From assembly GCF_022605165.1 (NCBI RefSeq), contig NC_063072.1:2418001-2482000 (forward strand): DNA of 64,000 nucleotides, written 5' to 3'. Below, piece after piece: positions 24,686-35,825 of the stretch. This stretch comes from Purpureocillium takamizusanense. Taxonomy: Eukaryota > Ascomycota > Sordariomycetes > Hypocreales > Ophiocordycipitaceae. The first letter of the stretch is position 1, and the number at the start of each line of letters is the position of its first letter. The position numbers and the translations under genes are program-made. The notes under the pieces were generated by a model. It was not told where the DNA came from. It made no database searches and was given only the letters and a program-made list of their open reading frames with translations.

Positions 24686-25721
24686 TTATCGGTAGCGCCA
24701 CAGGGACAGGGTGTTGTGGCGCTTCCAGGTCTTTCTGCGGCCGGCCTTGGTCTTGTTGTAGCGGTGGCCCTTGTTGAGGCCGCGGGACTTCTTGCCGGTG
24801 GCAGTGAGGCCGCGGGACTCGCGGTGCTTGTGCACGGGGTTGACGATCCAGTTGATGCGGGGGTCGATGCGGATGGCCTTGTGCTGGGGGTCGACGAGGA
24901 TGACCTCGTAGTACTTGTAGGTGGAGTCCTGGTTGATCCAATACGAGTTGAGGACGCGCAGGTTGGCGCAGCGGCGGCCGACACGCTCCTCGGCGGTGGA
25001 CTTGAGGGAGCGCTGGTACTTGAGCTGGTTCACACCCTGGTTGGTGGGCTTGCCTGCAGCGCGAATCCACCGGTCAGCAATCTGATGCTTTTGCCACACC
25101 GTGATGTGCTGTCAAGCGCTCTCCAGCCATGCAGGCCTCGGAGACGCTGGCAAAGTCCTAGGTTCGTGGACATACCATAGGTGGCACCCTTAGGGACGGG
25201 GCGCTTGCGGCCACCGCGGCGGACGCGGACGCGGTAGACGACATAGCCCTGCTTGGCCTTGTATCCGAGGCGGCGGGCCTTGTCGGGGCGCGACGGGCGC
25301 GAGGCGCGGTGGATGACGTTCAGCTGACGGAACTATAGCACTCTCAGCAAATGTTCAACGAGTGTATAGTATGGGACGAGCATCTCGGCGTGGCCTCGCC
25401 GGCTCCTTGTCCCCTTCTCCCGTCTTCCCTCACTGTGTGTGCGTGCGCGCGCGGCGGCTATCCCGCTACCAGATCCATGTGGAAACCTCGTCTCGGACAA
25501 GAGGGTATGCGGCAGCACCAGCAGCAGCGGCGACGACAGTAGAGATATGTCGGACAGAGAGGAACTCGTTCGGCCACGATCGATTGCTCGTCCGGGAGGG
25601 AGAGGGAAAAAGTCGACGTCGGGTCTCAGCATACCTCCCAGCAGCGCACGCGCAGAAGGAAGCGCATCACATCGGACTGCTTCTTCTTCTGAAGCTCCTC
25701 GACATACTTGAGGGCACCCAT
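24686..25721 (-). CDS. rpl15: 60S ribosomal protein eL15
   Basis: A core protein of the large cytosolic ribosomal subunit. Coding exons are 25721-25635, 25332-25176 and 25053-24686, giving 203 aa, the normal family length. Introns of 302 and 122 nt have GTATGC and GTATGT donors. Diagnostic segments are [20 protein letters not shown] at the start, [40 protein letters not shown] across the second junction, and [16 protein letters not shown] at the end. Just upstream of the ATG, a TACTGAC branch and CAACAG acceptor (intron end at 25727) suggest a further intron in the 5' UTR, a common arrangement in fungal ribosomal protein genes. I could not place its donor. I looked for box C/D motifs in the 302-nt intron and saw none. 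Confidence 0.97.
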
Positions 25722-26310
25722 CTTGGCTGTTGAGCAAATGTCAGTACGACAGCAATTCGTCTTTGTCGACCTGAATCGGGCGGAGAGACAGCACGAACCG
25801 GATTGTGAGGTGAAATTCCTGCCGGTGGTTAGTAGTGGTGAGAGGGAGGAGGAGCAGAGGTCAAAATTTCCACAAACTGCAAATTCCCGGGCAATGGTGA
25901 AAATTGAAAGCGGTTTGTGGGTTAAGCGATGGGCTAGTCCCGTTCTGGCCTTAGGGCGCTAGGCCTTGCCCCTCACTGCCCTCAGCAAGGCACCCGAGGT
26001 GACCGTTGGGACACTGAGCAGCTTAGTCATCCATTGACCCACTCAGATGCTGGTTCACCGGCTTGACTGGGCCCTCACAGGCCTGCCATGTTCTCCTTTT
26101 GCCGCTCGTGCAAGGCGGGATGAGTGGGCTGTTCTGCGTTGCACCCCAAAAGAAAGATGCACTTGGATGCAACAGCAAGTCGTATTTCGAGGATTCCACA
26201 CTCATATGCATGGGCCTAAGTTGTGCCATGTTTGCCCTCGATTCCAAAACGAAGCTCAAGCATTTCAAAGCTCAGACCTTACCACCTCACCACCATTTGT
26301 GTACATCCCA
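25722..26310. other. intergenic, rpL15 promoter and 3' end of the next gene
   Basis: This holds the 5' leader of rpL15, including the likely 5'-UTR intron acceptor at 25727, and the 3' UTR of the 277-aa gene. No coding frame is supported. Confidence 0.5.
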
Positions 26311-27260
26311 CTACTCAACCTCCATCGGCAGCAGCTCGGCCGCACTACCAAGCAACTTCACAACCTTCCGTGCCATCGTACCCCATGTATCTTCAATGTC
26401 CTTTGGGATAGCCCCTTCGAGTAGCTCCGATGCAATCGCATCGATTTCGTCTCTTGTTCGTCCGGCGTCCCTCTGGGCTCTTGCCATGACGATGCCATTC
26501 AACGCCTGAATTGACATGGTCATAGCGCGATGGTTCAGTGCCCTCAAGTCCTTGACGTCCTGATTCCAAGACTCCAAGTTGGGTTTCTTGATCCCAGTAG
26601 GCCGTCTATTGAATTCCTGATATTGCCTCGCTATTTCAGCGCAGGTCTGCAAGCATTTGCGGGCCTTGATAAACGTCTCATTGTGCTGCGCTCCTTTGGG
26701 AGGACAGCCACCTGGACGACTAATGACCGCCGAAATCTCTGGAGGCAGGTCTTCGATCGCGGGAACGCATTTATCGGGTCTTTTAAATGCTTTCATGTCA
26801 GTGGCGTGAGGGTGCTTCAAATAAAACAACTGGGAAATGACTTGCGGTCCAAAAGTCAGCTGTTCCTCGACGAGGTTGCACAATTCCTCTGCCTCGTTGC
26901 GGGCCGCCAACTTCGCGTCCATAGCGCTTTGGGCTTTCTTTGAGTTGGCGAGAAAGTTTCTAGCACAAGGCGATCAACGTGAGCGGCTTGCCTCCCGATT
27001 GACAGAGCGGCAACGGGTAGCGGAACCTGCTACTTTCTCTGCCTTCATCCTCGCTGGAGCTCTCTTCTTGTGTACGCGGTTTCTTCCTTGGCTTCGCGAC
27101 CTTTGGCGCTGCGCGTGCCCTTTTTCGTGATGCGGGCGCTTCCTCGCCGTGTGGTTCTGCGGTGTCGTCCGCTAACGATACAATCAACAGCAAATCCTTC
27201 AGTGATACAAGACTGCCTACCCTTCGCAGCTCGATTCTTTCGTCGTGTAACGGGTGCCAT
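26311..27260 (-). CDS. unrecognised basic/helical protein, probably nuclear
   Basis: Three exons (27260-27221, 27171-27027, 26959-26311) give 277 aa. I do not recognise the family. Residues 1-60 are highly basic with nuclear-localisation-like clusters (RKRARAAPK, KPRKKPR) and an acidic SSSEDEG patch. Residues 65-277 look mainly alpha-helical, with heptad-like stretches at about 70-100 and 140-240. The first intron (49 nt, GTAGGC donor) is convincing. The second uses a weak GTTCCG donor at 27026, chosen because only it keeps frame with the TAG acceptor at 26960. An internal start at the Met codon near 26922 is the alternative if that intron is wrong. A chromatin or kinetochore role would fit the composition but is speculation. 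Confidence 0.65.
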
Positions 27261-28265
27261 TGTTGTGCCGATTGGAACTCTGTAGAGACAAGAAGGTAGT
27301 CGTGTTGTGTGCTTTGTTTAAGAGATCGCGACGGCTGTTCGACTCAGTTGGTGAATCTCAACGGGGCCTGCGGTTGAGGGCACAGGAAAGTAGTTGTGAA
27401 ACAATTTTCGAGCAGCGTCAAGGATGGGATTGAGTTCTCTCCGCCAGAGTTGCTCCTTCCATATATAACGTTGGATCAGGTGATGTGCGCTGGCATTCCC
27501 GGGCTGACAAACACATGCGGCAGGAGCGATGGAGCTGCCCGAGTGCTGCTGAGAAGCCCACGGAGATCTCCCTGCTACATTGTGGCCTGGGATAATCGCC
27601 TGCTTGGACGCAGCTCATGCAACTTTGTTATCAACTTTGAATGGAGCGGTTAATGGGAAGAATCTCTTGAACAAGGCCGTCCCAAGGCCCAATTAGTGCA
27701 GTCCCAGTCCCAGAACACGCATGGAAGAAGACTAGAACGAAATCTTTTGTCATACATGACTTTAGCCATACCCAAGCCGTATCCCTTTTGGTTGCGTATT
27801 AGTTACAGCGTTCTCATGTTTGTATACTCAAGCCTCTGTCTATAATTCTCAGCCGTTGGAAGTAAGCAATCGATACGTCCTCTGTCTTCCTGAACCCCAA
27901 TCCCCAGTCTTGTGTCATTGAGCCGTATCGCAGCCCTAACAATCTTGAATGGAAAAAAAACGAATGACAGGTCATGAAAAAAGAACCGACTGAAGCAAAA
28001 GGTAAATCAAGAAAACAACCCGTTTCCCTAAATGTTTGGGACGGTCAAAGGAGTGTGTGTGGTGGCGGACGCCGGCCCACATAGGCAAATGTTCTGGTCG
28101 GAAGGCCGACCCGCGCCAGGGAGTCTGTCTGGCAGACCGGCACGCAAATGCAGGGAAAACTCTTTACTTGAATAGCAGTCGTAGTCGCAACGCCGACTGA
28201 AAAAAGATAAGAGGGGAAAAGGTGGGCTTGGACCACCTCTGAAAGCAAATGTTTTTCAGGGCAAT
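27261..28265. other. intergenic, AT-richer
   Basis: A 1-kb spacer containing the promoter of the 277-aa gene and the 3' UTR of the PSP1-domain gene. Base composition is less GC-rich than in the genes. No coding frame is supported. Confidence 0.5.
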
Positions 28266-31029
28266 CTAGTGCGTATTCAAGGACAGACCCTGGAATGCCG
28301 AAGCCCAGTCGTTTTGATGAGAGATTGGTGACGCGCCGTGGCCATGAGGTGTTGGACTGGGGATCGTCTGTCCCCCGGGAAGCCGCTGGCGAACCGATTG
28401 GAGGTCCACCGGCTGCTGGAAGCCTGCGTTGGGGAATCCCTCTAGGCCTGGAGATAGACTAGGGGCATACGCTGGGTTGCTTCGAGCGTTGCCGAAGGCG
28501 CCACCTCCACCAAAAGCATAGTTCGCAGTAGGATAGGCAGTGGCTGGAGGCCCTTGCCTGTCTCCGCCAAACGGCTGAGAGAAAGCCGGACGAAAGCCGC
28601 GAGCCACCTGTGGTGCTTGGCCGAAAGCTTGTGACGACTGTTCCTGGGCCTGCTGGTTTTGCTGGCGACGCTCTCCGCTGCCGGGTCCTCGTCCTGCGCC
28701 CACGGCACCTGGCCCAACACCACTGGGCGCTTGGATGCCCAGAGTAGGGCTGGCGAAAGACGCGGGGTTGATAGCCGACATCCAGATTCGAGTCTTGTAA
28801 ATCTTGAAGAGATCAGTTACAAGAGAGTTGAAATTGATGTATGAGTCGGCAAAGTAGTAGAAAGTGAGCTTTTTCCAATCCCTACGAGCACGTCAACACT
28901 CTGGAAAGCCATCGTCTGCAGTGTGGTCACTTACATTTGGAACTCGGCATCGAGGATCTCCATGTTGAGGCCATGTTCCTTCACCTTCTGCATGCAGACT
29001 CGCTTGGCCTTTGCCTCCTGACCTTCCTTGTCGCGTAGTGCGTGGATTTCGTGGTTTTGTGCAAGGCGCTTGATGAGCTTTGGACGGAGCTCGCCGGCAT
29101 TCGGCTCTTGAACGTGATGCTGGCTTGGGGGGCCCATCCCGCCGATGGCGCTACCCTGGAGGCCGTTGGAGGAGGCCAGCAGACCGGCACCACTCCCCTC
29201 ATTGGCCGCCGCGGCACCTTGCGAGTACATCATGAGCCACTTATAATGCTCCTCAGCATAATGCTCCTTCATTTCCTTGGCTGTCTGCCAGTCAACGTTG
29301 TCCTTGGCTACGGTGCCGAGGTCTGTCCCCCGATCAGCCTCAACAATGACCAGGTCACCTGGCTTCACCGTCAGTCCAGTGCCTTCCTGTATGTAGAATA
29401 CATCGGCCCTGGCACACTTGAAGAGGACGACGTGGAGGAGCTGGTTGTGCCTCGGCTGGGCCATGCTGTAGACATTGCGGTGCGGTGACGGGGCTCTGTT
29501 GTGGAACTGGTTCTGGAGACCAAAAGATGAAGCGTAGGGGTTGCCGAACGGAGTCTGCATGGCACCGACGCCGGCACCATACAACGCTGCTGCTGATTCA
29601 CGCGGTCAGGTTTAGCAATTCATGTAACACCTTGGAGTGGGAACGTACGATTGCTCGTAGAGCCGGGGAAGCCGGGTCCCTCGGGGAAGCCAGGGACAAA
29701 ACCTTGCGATTGCTGGCCATCGGCGGGGTTCGCATCCAGGGTCGAAACCGAGTCGGCGATTGAACTTATTGAACCCTGACGTGTGGGCATATTGGCGAAG
29801 GAGTGGCGACGACTCTGAGATATATCGCCAGTGAAGTAGCTAGGCGTGCTAGACCAGAGTGCCTTCTTGAGATTCATGCTGTCCTTGCGGTTTTCCATGC
29901 CGAGGGGCGCCCGGAAGCCGCCGCCGCCGCCGCCGCCATATTCGCTCATGCGACGGGCTGCGGAACGTCTACCGAACGGATAGGTCGAGTCCCCAGCTTC
30001 GTCCAACTCGTCAATGGCATAGTCAGACTCCTCGGGCACGGCCTCGCGTAGCGGATAGCCGTTCCCAAGGTAGCCCGCCCCTGTCGAGGCGCGCGGCCGA
30101 AGACGATTAGTATACTGTTGCTGTTGCTGGCGGAGCATGGCGTTCTCGCGCGCCAGCATTTCGATCTTGTTTGAATCCGACATCTGGTGGAATGATCCTT
30201 GCATGGAGTCTGTCGAGCTCTCGTCATCATCATCCTCCACCTCCTTGACCTTTCCTAAGACGGAGCCATCGTTCGCCATTTCGCTCAGCATGCTCGGCCG
30301 AGATGGCCGATGTTGCAGAGCGGAGTGGCGAGCACGACCCAAGACAGTTGATGAAGTCATGGACGCTGGCACAGCATTGTCCGGCTCCAGCTGTCCGACC
30401 GAGTAGGACTGAGAACGATATGTTTTCGGGGTCGGGTGCAGAGGAATGGCGAAGGGTATCTGCGAATTGGGATTCGGATCACGTCCAGAGGTAGAGGGCT
30501 GCGCCATGCCAGCGTCGGGCCCAAAGAATGAGGAGCCACCGCCTCCTGGAGGTACAGTCGAAGTCGGCGACGGTAACACCTCTGTGAGCCGCGAAGGCAC
30601 ATCCTTGCGGTCATTCCATATTCCGGTTCCCCATGAGAAGGTAGACGCGCCGGAGCTGCGTCCCATCACAGAGGAAGTGGAGTGTGAGCCCCAGGGAACG
30701 TTGCCGCTCTCGGCGGATGGGGTGCTAGGGTGTGAACCCGTTGGAGACATCGAGCTGCTCGCAAACGAGCCCTTGCGAGGGCGAGGCAGAGGCTGTGAGG
30801 TAGTATCGTTGAGCCACGAAGACCGACGGACTGGCCTGGGCGGCTGAGAGCTGTTGGAGGTTTGAGAAGTGTCAGGCCGTTGTTCGCTCTCGTCGTCAGA
30901 GCTCGCCAAAGCTTCAGAATCTGGCGTCGAGGTTCGTGCGTTAACTTTTTCCAGAAGAGAATTTTGGCCGGTCGTGGCAGGCGGGCCGAGCTTCGATGAG
31001 CGGCCGGACCTGAGGGAACCGGTGCTCAT
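28266..31029 (-). CDS. PSP1 C-terminal domain protein
   Basis: Three exons (31029-29649, 29592-28935, 28881-28266) give 884 aa. The first 460 residues are a disordered Ser/Pro-rich region with a short Gln run and a poly-Gly run. The conserved PSP1 domain lies at about 490-710. It runs from LLHVVLFKCARADVFYI through KPGDLVIVEADRGTDLGTV to FQMDWKKLTFYYFADSYINF, which spans the second splice junction. Yeast PSP1 was found as a suppressor of DNA polymerase alpha mutants and its molecular role is poorly defined; related kinetoplastid proteins bind RNA. A Gln/Gly/Pro-rich tail follows. The first intron ends in a CAGCAG tandem acceptor, so two isoforms differing by one Ala are possible. The start was picked at the first ATG of the open frame. 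Confidence 0.9.
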
Positions 31030-34000
31030 GATCAGACTTGGCGACCGAGGAAGAGGGCAATAGTAGTACACGGGGTATATGTGGCTAGCGTAGGACGTGG
31101 ACGACAGGGAGGGAACTCGATGCGTACGTCCCCCAAAGTGAGAAACTCAGTATACGACGAGTACGCAGTCTGTAACGAGTCTCGACGGCGCTTCAGAAGG
31201 GGTGAATGTGGACGTCAGTCTAAAGTACGTCGAGGTTTGGTACGTGAAGGCGTGAGAACGTCGGGGCAATCTGTCGGGTGGTCAATTTCGTGATACTCTG
31301 CAGACACCACCAATGGCCAATACGCCGCCGACGCATTGCGCACGCCTGCGCGGGTTTCTCGCCAGCCAGGCAAGATAGCTCGACCATTTCTGGCCAAAGC
31401 AATCCGGCCCAACGCCACCCAAAATCGGGTAATACTCATGGGTCGACAGGAACGAGGGGATCGGCTCACCAGAACTGAGTATTTTGGAATATCTCTATCG
31501 TTTGTGGGGGAATCCAGGGAATCAAATCAAGCTCTCTATGTCGTTTTAAATTGCCCAAGTGGTGTCGTCGCGGAGCTGGTAGTGGGTTGCGAGTTCGCTG
31601 TCTCTATCCAGGACAGCAACGCGGCGATGAAGCACTTGGGGAGCAGGCGCTCTGGTCGTCCAACGATTAGGAGGGTGATGTGGTGTAAGGGTATAAGAAA
31701 ACGTCTAAAACACTGCGTCTAAACCCAGGGCCCAAAAGGAAACAATCCGAACGGAGATGACGGGAAGATCAAGTACACAGGAGCACTCCCATCCGCGGCT
31801 GTAGCGTGAGTGTGCGGCGTCTTGGTCGTCGCAGTCGTTGATGAGGTTACTTTTGGGGAGCGGCGCGCCTACTTGGCTGGCATGTTTGGACGAAGGGCCA
31901 AACTGCGCTTCCCAATTTGCGCCGAAGCAGCCCCGTGCTTGTCACACCGCGCGCACGTACACGAGAGGGGCCGCCGGCAACAGCCTCCAACTGGTGATGC
32001 GATGCGATGTAGGCGCGACAGGTACGGCGAGGACCTGGTGGCGAAACCTGCAGAATCTTGCGCTCCTGAGGCGAGGGTGGCGAGTGAGGTGAGATGGCCT
32101 TTGATTCAGGCCTTGCTCGCGAGCGGGACGCGGCGACGACGGAAGTCAGCTGAGGCCAGGAGGGTCGAGCGTCGCGCACCAGGTAAATGAATGGCAACGA
32201 GAGGTCGAGAAGAAGAGCGGCCTAGGACGTCGCGCGCGTGTGCTGCCAGGAGCAGGCGAGAGAGGAAAAGACGAACAGCGGGCGTCGAACGAGGCCAGAA
32301 AGCGGGGGAGTGGGCGGCGATCAGCACGAGACCCCGGGGGTGGTGCAGAGGCTGGCCTGTCGGGAGTCTGAGATTGACGGAAGGTGAGGTTGAGACTGGA
32401 GGGTCCTGCGGGACTCGCGGTGGCGGGAGCGATGCGCCGGAAGAGGGGGGGGGCACGATGGGGAGCCTGCTGGCAGTCACCCCCCAGCTCTCCCGTCCGT
32501 CTGTACTAATGTACCTAAGATGGCAGCGGTGCGGTGCGGTGTGGTGCAGTGCGGGCACTGGGGTGGGCGACTCGGTTTGTTGGAGTGGAGGGCGCGGCAC
32601 GCTCTCCTGCAGGGGGGGGCTACCTAGGGGGCAAGCCGCCGCTCCTCAGTGAACGGGGTGGGTGAGGCCGGTCGGGTGGTTGCGTGGGTGCCGGGGTCGC
32701 CCAGTGTAGGTGGCCGCACACAAAGGGGGGAGCTGCCCGCTGCTCAAGGAGGGACGGGATGCTGGGCAGGCAAGGTAGTCTGGCCAGGCAGCGCAGCATA
32801 AACGGGGAGCAGGCGAGTTGTAATGACGGATGGCCCCAGCGCCAGCAGGTACCTGCAGTGAGGCACTGTATCGCTTCACAGGCGATCCGGTCGAGAGGAG
32901 AGAACACAAAAAGGCAGTATGTAATGAGAGGGAGGCTTGCTCTCGCTGGCAAGTAGCACAGTCGGAATGTCCCGAGGGAAAACCAATGCGCTGTCAGTGG
33001 TGATGGTGGTGATGCTGTGAGACAGGCCACGAGACTTTCTGCTGCGCTTTTAGAGTTTTTGCCTTGGTTCTTCCCACTTTCTCCGTGTGTCCACTGCAGG
33101 CGAATGAGGCAGAGGTGTGCTCGACTGAGGTGCGAGGCAAATAAAGGCCGGCCTAGATTAGACAACAACGCGGGCTGGGTGAAGCGTGGATGCGGTGGAG
33201 GAGAGACAGGGCCTTGAGCGCATGTATCAGAGTACTGCGCGTAAATTTCCCGCGACGGAGTCGCTGTCGGTGACAAGGCGTGTTGTTGGGTACCAGATAT
33301 TGGGTGGAGGGAATGTCTACCTTGGCTTATTCGCCCAGGAGGCCGATCTTGGTTTCCCCAGAGTCGGGCCCGAAGCGCTTCGTGGGGCTGCGTGGAGGCG
33401 GGCGATGAGCCTTTTTGAGCGCACTGTGTGCGGTCTCCGGGAACACCGCGGCACGGACAGAAAATGAAGCCGCGCGCGACAGGGGGGTTGGTGGGCAGAG
33501 GGATACACCACGAAGTTGAGGGCCAGCAGGGCTATTTAGACTGTCAGATAGAGGTCTGGGGAGGTGGCGATCCGGATCTTGTCGAGAAACACGGAGGGGC
33601 TGAGGGCAAGGAGGAGGAGCGGGGATGCGGCTGGTGGGAAGCGGAGCGCCTAATAATGGTAGCTGCTGCGTGAAGCTTCACAGCTGCGCGGACACAGTAG
33701 GGAACTGTCTTTTGATATGCTTTTCGTGCTTCGATTCGGGGCCCCTCCTTCGTGGCTGCAGGCGCGGGGACAGATGGAGACTACGACGCGGATATGGACA
33801 ACAAGGCGGTCTCGGAAGCTTCCAATGCCCGTGCAGACATGCTACGATGAACGAACAAACGAACCAGCGGGCGAGTGAGGAAAGAGAGCTTGACGAGGAA
33901 ACGCGGGGAATCGGTAAGTTTGGCAGGCACACGTACACACAGTAGCTGCCGACGACCGGACGCCCTAGAGAGGTCTGGTGGGCTTTCTGGCGCTGGTGGT

Positions 34001-34109
34001 GCCAGGTTGTAGTGGTGCATGAGTGGTGGATGGAAGGGTGTTGGGGGGATGGAGGGGGGGCAGCCTGCCCGGCCTGTCCTGCTTTAGGGTGCCCGGGCAC
34101 ATGGTGAAA

Positions 34110-34162
<53 letters not shown>
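34110..34162. repeat. uninterrupted run of 53 G
   Basis: Fifty-three consecutive G on the + strand, in noncoding sequence, with ordinary mixed sequence on both sides. It is far longer than any other homopolymer in the window; the next longest are 15. Confidence 0.95.
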
Positions 34163-35812
34163 CTGCTCTGTGGGTGAAGCATGGCACCACCTGGGACCAA
34201 CCCGACCAGCATGGAAGTGCTATACAGTACGGCAGGCCTGTGTACGGCGTGCCTTGTGTATGCTCATTGAGTTGAACCTCGGACAAGGTCCTTCGTCCAG
34301 AGCGGCCTGTGCCAGCCCGTGGCTCACGGCAGAACTGAGCCTGTCCGGGTGCATGCGCGATGCCACGACCATAAGGTACCGCGTAAGATGAGCTGGTCGA
34401 TGCATCCCCCCGGAAGCGAGCGGTGGTGGGAGCAGCACTGGGCACATCTCACTACCATCTGTAGCAGGTAGTACCTACCACCAGGGCAGACACAGCACAG
34501 TGCCATCCATGGTGTCCCGCCCTGGAGCCCTGGGCTGCACTGGCTCACCGGGGCTGCGTCCTTCTGCACTGGCCACCTCTCCTGAATGCGATGCGAGGCC
34601 CCGCCATTGGATGCGTTGATGGATGGTACCTAGGTACGTAGCCCATAACTTCCAAGTCCGCCAACCCTTGCCGCCCACCCCCGCCCCCAGACAGAACCCG
34701 TGGACCCCTGTTGGCAGCACGCCAGCCGCTGCTGGAAGCGGATTAGCGCTCGCTGTGAGGGGTGGGGTGGGGAAGCAGCCTCCCGTCCAGTTGAGAATGG
34801 GATCCTGTAGCGCTTGTCGTCCACCTACCTGGTAGGCTCCCAAGCTCAAGCGCTCCACGACCCCATCGTCTTGTGAGAGGCCCTCCCATCCATCCTGTTG
34901 ACTTGTGCCTCGTCATTGCCGTCGAAGCTGGGCACCTCTTGTGGAGACCTTTGGAACCTACCGGTGGGCTCTCGTGCGCATCCATCTTGTCCCACAACAC
35001 CACCTCTGTCGCTACATTGATTGCTTGCATGGGCCAGTCGGCGTTGGGCAATGCAAGGCTGGCCCGGTCCGCTGGCTTACACCGCGCCGGCCGCTCGTCT
35101 GCAGCTTTACGAACAGTCCTGGGGGCACGACCAGGTGCGTGCGTCGAATGGAACGATGTCGCCGCAACCCTCGATGCGAATCGGATGCCTCCAAACGACC
35201 GAGAATGACGGACGTCGTCCTCGTCTGCGACCCAGTCTACATTCTGCAGCATCTTTCTCCATGAGCCACCTACACCAGATTGTCGTCGAAACCGCGCTGT
35301 CGTGGCCCGAGCTTCCAACCCAGCTTCAACATCATGGCGAGACATCGGCCGGCCAGTGCAGCCAGAAGCCAAAGGCATCTGCCTGAGCAAGCCACGGCCG
35401 TTGGGGCGCACCGGCTAGCAAAACTCAGGGTCCTCCAGCTGATCCAAGGGGGTTGAGAGTCGACGCCTCCGGGGCCGGCCATATACTACTTGACTTGCGC
35501 CTAATAGTGCACAAGACAAAGAAAGCCCCCCGGAGATTGGAATGTGCACGCGACGACGGCTCAGACGCATGAAAGACGACGGCACCTTGTGCAAGGAGAA
35601 GTCTCGCTGTTTCAAACCCAGCGCGCCTGTGCAGAGCACCATGATTCAGACACGTGAACCTCGCATGGCACGCAGGGGTACCGTGCTGGCAGCCGAGCTT
35701 CTCACACAGTACGGCGGCAAGTCGCATGTCCTTTCCCCGCCCTACCTTACTTTACCTGTAGGTAGGTAGGTTCTCGGGTGGACGACTGGCTTGGCTGGTG
35801 GCTCCACGGCGG

Positions 35813-35825
35813 CCCCCCCCCCCCC
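35813..35825. repeat. poly-C run (C13)
   Basis: Thirteen consecutive C in the same gene-poor block as the G53 run, about 1.7 kb from it. Confidence 0.85.

Noticed and set aside
25333..25634. Possible snoRNA in the 302-nt eL15 intron
   Set aside because: I saw no TGATGA/CTGA box pair with terminal pairing, so the intron is left without a host-RNA call.
32620..33276. 218-codon frame on the minus strand upstream of PSP1
   Set aside because: Rich in Pro, Ser, Leu and Cys without any recognisable motif; more likely leader or spacer sequence.
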